From contig ML986583.1 in assembly GCA_010094045.1 (NCBI GenBank), forward strand, positions 281,951 to 345,950: DNA of 64,000 nt, in the 5' to 3' direction. Shown piece by piece: positions 1-10,300 of the stretch. The DNA is from Lojkania enalia. Its lineage: Eukaryota; Ascomycota; Dothideomycetes; Pleosporales. A program made the position numbers and the translations under genes. The notes beneath the pieces were generated by a model. It did not search any database, was not told the origin of the DNA, and worked only from the letters and a program-made list of their open reading frames with translations. Position 1 is the first letter of the stretch, and each line of letters starts with the position of its first letter.

Positions 1-1025
1 CTTTAACATAAATTGAGACTCATTGGTTCAGCCCAAATTCTGCTACCACTGCATTTCTACAAGCTCACCGATGCTTCGTCACATGTTGGGGATGATGCGT
101 GCATGTCTTGCTTGTATAGGCGGGTTGGCACTATGTATAGAATACACACTCTTATATCCCTAGATATTTGATGCCGCTTGACTTAGATAATGACAATTCG
201 TTGATTATTCCAAACCCAAAAATAAACAACCACGTTGGCCAGTCCTCACAGCCGATTCGATTCCACACCTCAACGACATGCAACCTCATAAACTCTACAT
301 TTCATTCCACTCACTCTCCTCGCATCAGTGACATTTCCTCACATACGATTTACACATCAGATCATCCCGCCCGAACCGCCCGCCGGATTTCAAGTTTCCC
401 TGTTTCATGTCCAAACCAATCAAATGTGCGATCTGCGACGACCATATTACCCCACCGCCAATGATAACGTCCGATAAGCCCACCCCGTCGCCCTACCCGC
501 CGGACTACATATGTACGAACACCACTCCATATAATTTTCCGACGCGCGAGTGACAGTAGCGTGCTGCGTAGGTCGGCTCCGAGGCCTCAATGGGAAGTTG
601 CGGAATCGTTGTGCAGCAAACACGTTGGCTACTGTAGATTTTGCATGGCGTAGAGAAGCAAGGTACGAGACTCGCTAGCAAATACCGGGCATGTTGATGA
701 TGGGCGGCGGAGGGGCGCTTGGCTAGTGTCGACCTTCCGGATCCGGTGGTAGACTAGGGATTGTGAGGGAGATGGCTGGTGTGGAGCTTATCATTGGATC
801 TAGTTGTCTGGATAGCCAAATTGTGTTTGTTTCTGGGGAGGGAAGAAGATGGAAGTATAAGTATGTAGTGCCCGTGCATAGACGGAAGGATTTCGGTACG
901 GTTGATCCAGCCAAGAGCTATCTGCACGTGCGCTGCAATATCTATGCAGGTTTATATATACTTTACTTGATTTTCTACTTGGACTTCAAGCCATCGATTT
1001 ATCGTCTAGGATATTAAAGAGCAAG
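1..1025. other. Upstream intergenic region and promoter of the HNH nuclease gene
   Basis: I see no supportable gene here. Short open frames exist, but none has protein-like composition or a recognisable motif. A TATA-like stretch near 952-960, about 65 bases before the ATG at 1026, is the likely core promoter of the downstream gene. Confidence 0.5.
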
Positions 1026-1856
1026 ATGAAGTACCTAACTCTCGCCCTCGCCTCCGTGGCTACTGTCGCTGCTCTCCCAACGTCTATCCTTCAGGCCAGG
1101 GCTCCTCCAAACATCCCTTCAACCTCGTCTGCGAACAGCATGCTGGCAGCTCTAACTGTCGCCCCGCAGGGTTCTTCTAGCGGGTACTCGCGGGACCTGT
1201 TCCCTCACTGGATCACCCAGAGCGGGTTCGTCCTCGCCATTTCTTCCAATTACACACAAAAGAAATATATGTGACTAACTATACATGTTTATATCTACAG
1301 AACCTGCAACACCCGCGAAGTAGTCCTGAAAAGAGACGGCACGAATGTGGTGCAGGACTCGTCTTGCGCTGCCACGTCTGGCAGATGGTACTCACCATAT
1401 GACGGTGCGACGTGGACTGCCGCAAGCGATGTGGACATTGATCATATGGTGCCGTTGAGCAATGCTTGGAAGGTAAGAAAGCCCGGTCCCGATTCCAAAT
1501 ATTTAAGTAAATTTGACTTCTGGTGAATAAATTGCATGCTAATTGGAAGCATTAGTCCGGCGCTGCTAGCTGGACGACCTCTCGGAGACAGGCCTTTGCG
1601 AACGATTTGACGAATCCGCAGCTTCTTGCTGTGACAGATAACGTGAATCAATCTAAGGGAGACAAGGGGCCTGAGGACTGGAAACCGCCGCTAAGTGAGC
1701 CTGATATCTTAATAAAGAGAACCATAACTGACGCATGTGATAGCTTCGTACTACTGCACGTATGCCAAGATGTGGATCAAAGTGAAGAGCGTGTATAGTC
1801 TAACCATTACGTCGGCGGAAAAGAGCGCGTTGACGAGCATGATGGGCACATGCTGA
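1026..1856 (+). CDS. Secreted HNH-family nuclease (DUF1524-like)
   Basis: Predicted secreted endonuclease of 207 aa. I join exons 1026-1225, 1301-1472, 1556-1694 and 1744-1856, all with GT-AG borders and a continuous frame. Residues 1-17 are a signal peptide (MKYLTLALASVATVAALP), followed by a short Ser/Pro-rich stretch. The core holds the metal/catalytic motif DIDHMVPLSNAW, then the conserved LTNPQLLAVTDNVNQ and KGDKGPEDWKPP blocks typical of DUF1524/HNH proteins secreted by fungi and actinomycetes. Two Cys in the core and the final Cys could form disulfides, fitting extracellular folding. Seen: the motifs and signal peptide. Known: the family fold cleaves nucleic acid. Inferred: extracellular DNA or RNA scavenging, or an effector role. 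The length is normal for the family. A decayed transposon begins about 80 bp after the stop codon. Confidence 0.88.
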
Positions 1857-1916
1857 AGGAGCCAGAGACATAGAGGTTGAATTTATTATTATTATTTATT
1901 TAAATAACGTATTCCA

Positions 1917-1949
1917 CCATCGAAGCGGCCACCCCATCGAAGCGGCCAC
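1917..1949. repeat. 16-bp tandem direct repeat at the outer transposon end
   Basis: The 16-mer CCATCGAAGCGGCCAC occurs at 1917-1932 and again at 1934-1949. The second copy runs into the left terminal inverted repeat of the outer element. It may be a duplicated transposon end or a footprint of earlier insertion, and it makes the exact left border uncertain. Confidence 0.8.
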
Positions 1950-2693
1950 TTTTTCTTGGCGCAACGAACACCATATACGAAAAGTTAATTTACTCAATCC
2001 TAATAAGAGATCCTACGTACGATACACTTTCATCTAATTCAGAATTTCCCCTACTATCCTTTTGGCACGTACGAGCGTTATGTCCAGTCTTACTACAGTT
2101 ACTATAGTAGCGTTGAGCTGGTTGGGCCCTTTCTTGAGTATCAGCACCACGAGTCTTCTTAAAGGGCTGAGAGCCTATAGATACCTCAGCAGCTACGTAT
2201 AAAGATCCCTCGCTATACGATACTGTACTACTATACTGAATATACTTTCTTTTACGTGTTTTACGCTTAGTTACCTCTTCTAATTACCTTTTAAGCTCAG
2301 AGTTGCGAGCTTAAAGAAGCGCGTACGCAGCAGCGCAGATGCTCTAGATAACTGTAACCCACTCGCGATCGCCTGGCTGTATAATAGTAGGCTTCGTACG
2401 ACGTTCTGAACCTGTGACAACCATTATAGTACCAATAACACCCATCTGAAAGCCTGTCTCATCAAAGTTGTGGATATTATTATTATGTATGCCATATTTC
2501 GCAATTATATCCCGTACGAGCTTAAACCACGCGTTAATAACCTCTGGATTCTCTTGTTTTATTCTTTAGCGATCCTTTACTTAATTAAAGGCTGTTTTGA
2601 GCTCGTCCGTGCGCGCCACGAATCGTTCAGGCCAATTCTTTCCTACAGGTGTTCCACCACGTACGCCTAGTGGTTTATCTGCTATATCTACTA

Positions 2694-2739
2694 CCGTGTC
2701 CGTGCGCGTAACGCCCGGATTCGCGTAACGCCCCGCCCA
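2694..2739. repeat. Left terminal inverted repeat of inner transposon
   Basis: 46 bp, perfectly complementary to 4749-4794. It contains two copies of CGCGTAACGCCC in direct orientation about 18 bp apart, a likely transposase-binding repeat. Confidence 0.95.
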
Positions 2740-2846
2740 ACACCATCTCCGGTATCCTAAAGATGAGGCTGTAGAGCCACCTACAATAGCTATTATCATG
2801 AGATTTTGTAGTAGAGTAGTAAACAGAGGCATGCAATTAATTTGTA

Positions 2847-4706
2847 CTATTTAAATTTACTTGGAAGCTTAACGTTGCGGCCGCGCCGCGTAGTCTTAAG
2901 TAGAACTGCTAATGCAGCACCTGAGGCCTCCTCAGCAGCTATAGTACCAACCACATGTTTCTGACGCTTTCTACTCTGTAGAGATGGCTGCGCGGCCTTT
3001 CTCTTACCCTTTTGGGAAGATTGTAGAGCTTTTGCAGCGTTAGCTGCCTCCTTCTAGCGAGCGCGCTCTGCTGCCTTCTCAGCCCTCTCCTTCTCCTTTA
3101 CCTTTTTAGCCTCCTCTCGCGCAGCACGCTTTTCCTGCTGGATCTTCTCCTTATATAACTTAGCTGCCTTCTTCAGCTCTGCTGTCTCTACTTTTTGAAG
3201 CTGCTGCTCCTTCTCCTCCTGTTCCTTGACTGATTGACGAATATATGCCTCCCTCACCTTCCTTGGTAACCAGAAGACTGCTCCACTATGGTACTCCTTA
3301 TACTGTTGAAGATCTAGAGCTTTGCCCTTCTTCTCACGCTTCTTCTTAATAGATAGCGCCTGCTTAACCCCATCTAACTTATGGTAGAGTAGCTTATTTT
3401 GAACAGATAGATGGTAGAGCGATTAACGAAGCTTCTGTGTATCTTTACTACTCTGATCCTTCACTGCAGAGTGTATAAGCCTATCTATCTTTCTCTAGTT
3501 ATAATTGCTGAGTCCTGATAAGGAGCTATCTCCTAATTCCTGATTATGGGTGAACCTTTTAAGGATAGGATTAGGATTAGGAGGTGATATGCCTGTTGCT
3601 TTGAAAGAGCTGAGGATAGTTAATTCCTTAAAGGAGGCCTTCCACGCATTCTAGAATAGGGGGGAGAAGTCGCCTTTGGTAATAGAAGCTAGGCCCTGAC
3701 TTCTATAGAGGTGGCTTAACAGTTCTACTGAGTAGGCTGTTAATAGAAGCTTAAACATCGTAACGTTAAGTGGCTGAAGCGTATGAGTTAAATAAGGAGG
3801 TAGGATAGTAAGGAGGATCCTATTCTGATTACAGTAGTTGATAAAGTCTATAGTAACATAAGATCCGTAGCCGTCTAGGATTAAAAGTCGATATGATTGT
3901 TAAGTCTTCTCTTTTGTATAGCGATCAAACACCTGCTTAAGCTAGGCAAGTCTAATATCATTGTTCGTCCAGCTAGAGGATGATGAGGTGATAAAGACTT
4001 TATAATATCCTGCCTTGATATCCTCTACCCAGCTTGATTAGATACCCTTATTAGCAGCCTTATAGATGAGGCTTGGTAGCAGAGCTGATCTATCAGCGCA
4101 GATATATGCCAGGAGTGTGATCCATGCGCGATTACTATCCTGTAGTGATGCCCTAACCTCCTTCTTCTCCCATATTCGCCTGCTGAATACCCTTTTTAAT
4201 CTGCTAACGATACTAATTAGGAAGCCTTTCTTATCTATATTGTAGGTATGACGAGGATCTATCTAATATTGATTAATCTTGCTGTGTAGGAGCTGAAAAT
4301 AGAGGCGATATTTATCCTCTGAATCAGCCTTGTGGCGATTGCTGTCCATGCCGACTGCCTATTGCGAGATGAGATGAATGCTGTGCCGGTTGATGAAGCG
4401 AGTAACCCAGCTCTCGCTAACTACCTCTTTGGCTATTATAGAGGCAAAATTTCGTATTATCTCTCTTATAGGGGGCATGTGTCTCTCTATAAGTCTTTTG
4501 ATATATTGTATAAGCTCCTGCTCTTGTTGTGAGTTAAGCTTCTGCTGGTTGATTGCCTTGGCTTTCCGAGGTGCCTGAGAGCCTTGGTGTCTTCGGCTGA
4601 GCGTAGAGCAATCAATACAGTATTTAGCTGCCATTTTCGTATATGAAAAATCTTCTCCTGGTTCCGACGATTCGATTTCTTCAACCGCAGCCTGGATCGG
4701 GTCCAT
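2847..4706 (-). pseudogene. Inner Fot1/pogo-type transposase, inactivated by RIP-like transitions
   Basis: One uninterrupted reading register of 619 codons from the ATG at 4706 to the stop at 2847 shows no frameshift but nine in-frame stops, at plus positions 4359, 4263, 4038, 3942, 3900, 3651, 3495, 3423 and 3054. All are TAA or TAG. Order: N-terminal HTH (residues 1-60), CENP-B-type HTH (to about 115), DDE domain with first Asp in YNIDKKGF (4233-4235), second in LLILDGYGSYVT (3873-3875), third changed to Asn in QPLNVTMF (3765-3767), then a Lys/Glu-rich coiled-coil tail. Family-typical His are Tyr in DGYGSY and PPYLTH, each a single C-to-T change. The protein cannot be made and the catalytic triad is broken. 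Confidence 0.93.
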
Positions 4707-4748
4707 ATTGGTGGAGTTATCGCGTGTTGAAGTTGGGGTTGATTTCGG

Positions 4749-4794
4749 TGGGCGGGGCGTTACGCGAATCCGGGCGTTACGCGCACGGACACGG
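4749..4794. repeat. Right terminal inverted repeat of inner transposon
   Basis: 46 bp, perfectly complementary to 2694-2739, with the same internal pair of GGGCGTTACGCG units. A TA follows directly at 4795-4796. Confidence 0.95.
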
Positions 4795-5119
4795 TACCTC
4801 GCATAGCCGGGGCGCAGGTCCTCGCGAGTTAAGGTTGGGGATATATTGTACGATTGTTTGTTCTTCGGTTACTATAAGCTTCTAGCGATTTGGTTGTGTA
4901 CGAGGGCGAAACGCGATTCCGTGAAGTTAAGCAGAGAGTCGTTGATGTCGTACGTTAAAAGCTATAGCAGCGCGTCGCACGCTCTTAAATTGGCCTGATT
5001 TATACGCCTGTAAGGCAAGCTCAATTCTACCTTCTTATTAAATCAATAGAAGGTCGCGTTGTAGATTTATTATAGTTCGTACGTAGTGTTTGTAACGCCA
5101 AGAAAAAGTGGCCGCTTCG

Positions 5120-5440
5120 GTGGTGGGGTGCGTTGTGTATATATATATATGTTTTGGGGGGAGGGGGGCCAGGTAGGAGAGGAGGGTTTCTAATGACAGT
5201 GTCACGGTTCATGATGTTATCGAAACTACATATTCCATAGCAGCTTTCTCCTGCTTCAATGACCCTATTATACAAAGTTGCCTGGGATTCTGATGATACT
5301 GTCCCTCGTCGTGGTATTATTGAGAACGTATCCACCACGTCCACTCTCACCTGCTTGAATAACCCGAATTACACACAAAGTTACTCTCAACGCCATCCCT
5401 AGGTACATGTACTCCTTGAACCTACGCCCTTATATGGGTA
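5120..5440. other. Intergenic spacer between transposon and CwfJ gene
   Basis: 320 bp with an AT dinucleotide run (5140-5149) and a G-run (5156-5168). It probably carries the 3' end of the minus-strand CwfJ transcript. No gene is seen. Confidence 0.4.
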
Positions 5441-7119
5441 TTATTCCTCCGTGGTGAACTCGAAGTCTTTGAATGCGCGATTGAAAGCGGCCACATCTGC
5501 TTCCTCCTCGTTCTGTAGCTGACCGCATTGGTGCCAGTCAATTCTATTATCCAGTCGCATCAACTTTGCGAGGACCTCACGTCCAAATTGGTGGCGAAAC
5601 TTGATTGAATCGTCGAATCGCATAATTAAGCTTGTATACTCATCTTCCGGCTTAAGGGGATCCCAGATGAGTACTCGGAAGAAGTCGCCTGTCTCTTGAA
5701 CCCCGTCACCGACGTCTTCTTTCTTAAAACGAGGACACTTCTCATTATCGGCATGAATTCTGAATGCGCCTTCAAGGAGGCCATTGTGGATGAGTTCTGC
5801 TGATACTGGGAGATACTGCCAGTGTGTGTGAGGAAAATTGGCCTTGCTTACTTCCCAAGTCACAGAACCATATTCGTTGCCAGTCTTGAACTTGAGCATG
5901 CGGTTCATTGAGGCGCGGAATTGCTGCATTTCGGCGTACGTTTTATGTCGCTTTTCTCCAATCGAAGCCAATGTTGGCGTGTGAAATAAAGGTATGATTA
6001 GCATGTGGCATGGAAAGTCTAGCCCTGGAAAGGTCCCTGAATTCGACAATGGGCCTTTTGCAGTTGTCATATACGCATATTCGCCGATAGTTGTTACAAG
6101 ATGGGTTGCATGGTTGTTTGCTATGCAAAAGAAGCATTCGGAGGCTTGAAGTGGGCCTTTATGTCGCCGGCGCCGCTTGAGTTGCCGCCCACCGCCATGA
6201 TGATCTTCGAAAACAAGCCCTGCCGATTCGCGATCTGTGGGTGCATTTCGTTTCTTGTCTAGCAAGGCAAAAGGAGAGGCAGTGGAGCCGGGCTCTGCAG
6301 AAACGGGATGGCTTGCCGATGGATCAAGCGTAAATGCATATATCCATTTCTGCTTAGAACGGTTTCCAAATGAAGCGAGGCTAATAAAGCGGGTGGTAGG
6401 ATAGAGACCATCCGTTTCTTCGCTTGGCAGATGAAAAAATGGCTCCCTCTCGTAAAACGTGGTTCCAGACGTTGAAAAATGGTAGCGTGGTTTAAGAAAG
6501 GTGCATAGATCCGCAAGACACGGCTGGGACGGAGGGTCTTCGGCTGCATCGAAGTGCACTCTTGAGCGGGATCGTACGCCGGCCGGCCACTCGTTTGTTA
6601 TCAAAATATCCGCGGCTTTATTCCCTTGGAGGCCCTTGGTGTCTGTTTCATTGTAGAAAGGAATGTAGTCGTCATCTGCTTGTTTGGGGTTGTAGGTTCC
6701 CCCAACCGCAGCAATCCGAATTCCCTCCAAGGTAGTCGAAAAGGAAATTTTGCCGAGAAAAAAAAGATTATGACAAAGTTCATTGTTGGATGATTTGAGT
6801 TTCTCCACAACAGAGTTTGGAAGCGGGTGGGTGCCAAGTGCAAAGTAGGTGGCAAGAGGGATGTGAACCGTACCTTTTATCAGATTATTGACATCTGACT
6901 TATGCTCTTCGGTGGCAGTAGCTGGGTCTGCAAACAAATTGCCGGTAATAATAGTGAAAGCGAAGCTGTGTTTCGCATGCAGGTCAGCCACCTTTTGAAA
7001 GACAGTCCTAAACTGCCCGTCAACAGCACCGATGACCGCGCTATTGTCAATTCAGCAGTCAATCTGCGTTTCTATATATGTTGGTGAGCGGTTCGGATTA
7101 CTTACATTTTCGAGGCCAT
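5441..7119 (-). CDS. CwfJ/Cwf19-like RNA-processing protein
   Basis: Predicted 537-aa protein of the CWF19L1/Drn1/mug161 group, which works with the lariat debranching enzyme in turnover of spliced introns. Exon 1 is a 14-nt mini-exon (7119-7106) and exon 2 runs 7040-5441, separated by a 65-bp GT-AG intron; joining gives the start MASKIAVIGAVDGQF. The N-terminal third is the inactive metallophosphatase-like part. The CwfJ C-terminal domain 1 starts near the ECFFC motif (Cys307) and carries the HIT-like motif HTHWQ (His409-His411). CwfJ domain 2 follows to residue about 530. A basic patch (QLKRRRRHKG) before Cys307 may be a nuclear signal. It is divergent to UTP20 with 194 bp between start codons. 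Family assignment is firm; the exact orthologue name is inferred. Confidence 0.92.
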
Positions 7120-7313
7120 GTTGTCGGGTGGCGGCACAGTGGTGGAGCAATGGCGATGATTGTTTTGGTGTTCAGTAACTGTAGGTAGGCATCGGGGTTT
7201 CAGATAGCAAAACCGCCGCGCGAAATCTTGGCGCCACAAATTTTGTGGAGTAGTCTTTCGAGGTTGAACTCCCACCACCGCAGCGTCTACATACGACTTT
7301 TACCCGACAAAAC
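7120..7313. promoter_or_regulatory. Shared divergent promoter, CwfJ-like gene and UTP20
   Basis: Only 194 bp separate the two start codons, so both 5' UTRs and both promoters must lie here. Both products act in nuclear RNA processing, which makes co-regulation plausible. I saw no clear TATA box. Confidence 0.6.
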
Positions 7314-10300
7314 ATGGCAGCCATGTCACGGGGACTGGTGCCACGATCACGGTCCGCAAAGTACCCTAAAGGAGGCACACCTTCGTCCAGGAAGCACCGT
7401 TTCGAATCTTTTTCACAGCGCATCGCGAAGCTCAAAATCGAACCTATTCGCCGCGGCCGGAGCACGATTCTTGACGATGCCGAACTCGATACAACCTTTT
7501 CCTACCTTAAAAACGCCCTGGATGAATGGAGAGATCTCAATACTTCGGAGGTCTTTACCAGCTTTGCAAAGCAGATTGCCCCGCTCTGCGAAAGCCTCCC
7601 GCAAGTTCTCTATCACAACGATCGCATTCTCGAACTTCTCGTCGAATACATTGAGAAGGGGGATACATGGAGCGAGGAGCCTTTGTTGAGTCTCATGGTT
7701 CACTTTGCGCATGATCTCGGCGTCCGGTTCGAGAAACACTTCGAGCGGGTAGTCAAGAGTATTTCGCAGCTGGCCGCGAAGCACCAGGCTATTGAGGTGA
7801 TAGAATGGAGCTTTACGTGCCTTGCGTGGTTATTCAAGTACCTGTCCCGCATGATCGTCCCGGACTTAAGACCTGTATTCGATCTAATGTCGCCACTGCT
7901 GGGCAAGGAACACCAAAAGTCTTTTGTGACGAGATTCGCAGCGGACTCTCTGAGTTTTCTCGTTCGAAAGGCAGGAGTTATATATCATAGGGATAAGAAC
8001 CCTCTAAATCTGATAATGAGGCACGTATCGGAGCAGTTACATGGCGCTCAGGGAAGCGGGAGGGACCACGAGTTCCAGCAAGGTCTCATGTCCCTTTTCG
8101 CTGAATCAATCAAAGGTGTTCAGCGAGGCCTACATTCGAGTGCTGTGTCCATATTGCAAGAAATGCTGCTCCATACGTACGACAAGGAATACACAACTTT
8201 CTGCACGGCTCCTTTAGAGCCTGTGGTCATTGGCGTTGTTACAGCGATCATTCATCATACTGATACAGAGACCTTTGAGCCACTGTTGGACACTATTCTA
8301 TCAAAAGTTAAGGCTACTTTAGCAGATACACGGCTTACAGCCTTGTCCTCACGCTTGCTATTCGTTATTTGTGGGGCCAGGAAAGGGTCGCGTGTCAAGG
8401 ATTGGAAGCCTATCCTGGAATTGTTTCCTTCTCTCTTAGATGGGCTAACCGACTCAGCGAACCGCCCACCTTCTGATCTACAGGAATTTCTCTCTTTGTT
8501 CGCTGTCGTATTCCAGTATTGCTCTTTAAATAGCGCGATTCTGCACGTTCAACTATTTGAGCGCCTCCTGCAGGATGCCTGGGAAAATCACTTCTTGTCA
8601 TTCTGCATTCTGTTTGCAGACTTGGGCGCGGAAAGATTTCAGACCCTCTTGCTACCATATTTCAAAAGGTGAGCCAGACCAAGCTAAATCGAAATCATTG
8701 CTAATTGATTATCAGATTCGTCTTCCTAAAGGCACACAAGCACAGCACTGAGCTCTGTCTGGCACTGTCAGTACTGGGCCAAAAGGAAGCTATACCAAAA
8801 GGCTCCTTGCAACTATCTGCTAGATGGAACAGCTTGATAATCGGACAATTCACCGTAATACATCAGTCAAGCCACACAGCTGAGGACTCGGCGAGAATAG
8901 CGTACGAGTGTAATGCTTTCCTCATGGCAGCCGATGTCTTGAATGTAGAGTGTAGCGTCAAAGATGCTATATGTCGTCATCTCTTCGACGCATTGAAGAC
9001 TGCAGTCCGCGTTACCGATCCAAAATTTGCCTCCCCAATCGATATCCTGGCCGCCGGCCGGGGATTCTTCTTTCTCATTCAAGAACGAGGCTTTCTAGAG
9101 CCTATAATAGAGCTATGGTCATCCTTTTGCCGAGTCTCACCGATTTATGGTCAATTTCTGCTATTTTGGCGTTCACTTCTCCCCGTCCTCAAAGCGAAAC
9201 CGGACGTTGATCTTACCGGTCCCTACATGGACTCTTTCAAAAATGCTTTGATGCAATGCCTTGGATCTCCATCTCACGACCTGCGGCTTGCAGCGCTCGA
9301 AATTTTCGATATTATCGTTGCCAATAGCGAGGAATTACACAGCATTATTGCAGTAGCACTGCTTATCGAGCAGACGCCTGTCAGCTTGCAGAATGCGCGC
9401 TCTATTTCAATGCGTATCAGGCAACTTGCGAAGAACTACCCAGCAATTCGTTCCGATGAATGGGTCGGAGCAGCCATGCCTTCCTTTTGTTTCGGCCTTC
9501 TGCATATGAAACTTGCTCAAGCTTGGGATGACTCCGTTTCGGCTTTAAAGGAAATGTGCGAAACGAAAGAGGGCGAGGCTCACATTTCACGAATTGCATT
9601 GAAATGGCTAATAGAGTCGGAAATTCATCCAACTGCTATCCCAACTCACAACGAGAACAATACCACCGTGTCACGTCGCGCAACCGAGTATGAATGCACC
9701 AACCTAATGTATCTCCGTGAAAGAATTCATCAGCTCCAATCTTACTCGGATACTATGGAGCAGAGGCTTCAGTCCACGTTCGATAATGACCATTCAAGAC
9801 TCACGTTCATGACTCCATTTAGTAGGAGCCAGTCCCTTCGGGTCCTAGACTCTATTCCTCAGGCCGCAGAGAAGCACTCGAGACAGCTCGTCCCTATTCT
9901 TCTAGACTGGGCTCTGGATTCGCCTGGAATAGATATTTCCGACAGTGCAGAGGAAGTTCTAGAGCAGCCTAGTCATCGCTGGGCAAGAAAAGACCAGAAG
10001 GCTTTACTCTTAGTCTTCTCCAAGTTCAACAACCCAAAAGTCTTGCATAAAGCTAGCAATGTATATCAGGCTCTTCTTTTCCTTCTCAGCAACGGCGATG
10101 TAGAGATACAAAAGGCCGCCCTCAAAGCGCTTTTGACTTGGAAAGACGCTGCCATTACTAAGTACCAAGAAAATCTGTTCAACCTCCTTGACGATGCCCG
10201 ATTCCGAGAGGAAGTATCCCTCTTCATGGATGCCGGCGAAGAGGATAGCCAGCTTCAAGAAGAGCATAGGGATAGATTGCTACCGATTATACTACGTTTG

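Larger units (their letters stand above)
2694..4794 (-). mobile_element. Inner Fot1/pogo-type transposon with 46-bp terminal inverted repeats and TA duplication
   Basis: This is a complete-looking 2,101-bp Tc1/mariner-superfamily element. Its ends 2694-2739 and 4749-4794 are perfect 46-bp inverted repeats beginning CCGTGTCCGTGCGCG. TA dinucleotides at 2692-2693 and 4795-4796 flank it, as expected of TA-targeting transposases. It sits inside the transposase gene of the outer element in the same orientation. It carries one transposase frame (minus strand) disabled by point mutations. Intact perfect ends together with a heavily mutated interior point to RIP-type inactivation rather than slow drift. 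Confidence 0.95.
1990..5034 (-). pseudogene. Outer transposase remnant, split and internally deleted
   Basis: Minus-strand transposase relic in two blocks. The N-terminal helix-turn-helix part runs from about 5034 to 4797 (ALQAYKSGQFKS, LNSRGPAPRL). The C-terminal part runs from 2693 to 1990 (VGKNWPERFVARTDELKTAF, IHNFDETGFQMGVI, DREWVTVI). Taking out the inner element with one TA copy rejoins the two blocks in the same frame. After WVTVI the frame jumps straight to the C-terminal tail, so the second and third catalytic acids are missing. The tail ends in a degenerate zinc knuckle (NCSKTGHNARTC) whose first Cys is replaced. Several in-frame TAA/TAG codons interrupt both blocks. The family assignment rests on the DETGF, GKNW and REWVTVI signatures of fungal pogo transposases. 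Confidence 0.87.
1938..5119 (-). mobile_element. Outer pogo/Fot1-like DNA transposon, deleted and interrupted
   Basis: The element is bounded by a perfect 24-bp inverted repeat: 1938-1961 matches the reverse complement of 5096-5119 (core GCGGCCACTTTTTCTTGG). Weaker similarity continues inward. Between the ends, on the minus strand, lies a broken pogo/Fot1-type transposase, itself split by a second transposon at 2694-4794. Without the insert the element would be about 1.08 kb, shorter than a full Fot1 element because the middle of the DDE domain is deleted. A TA target-site duplication could not be fixed at the outer border because the left end is duplicated. The element is a dead, non-autonomous remnant. 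Confidence 0.88.

Noticed and set aside
168..464. 98-codon open frame upstream of the HNH gene
   Set aside because: Composition (Asn/Ser/His/Thr-rich) looks like translated non-coding DNA; no motif and no alternative exon support.
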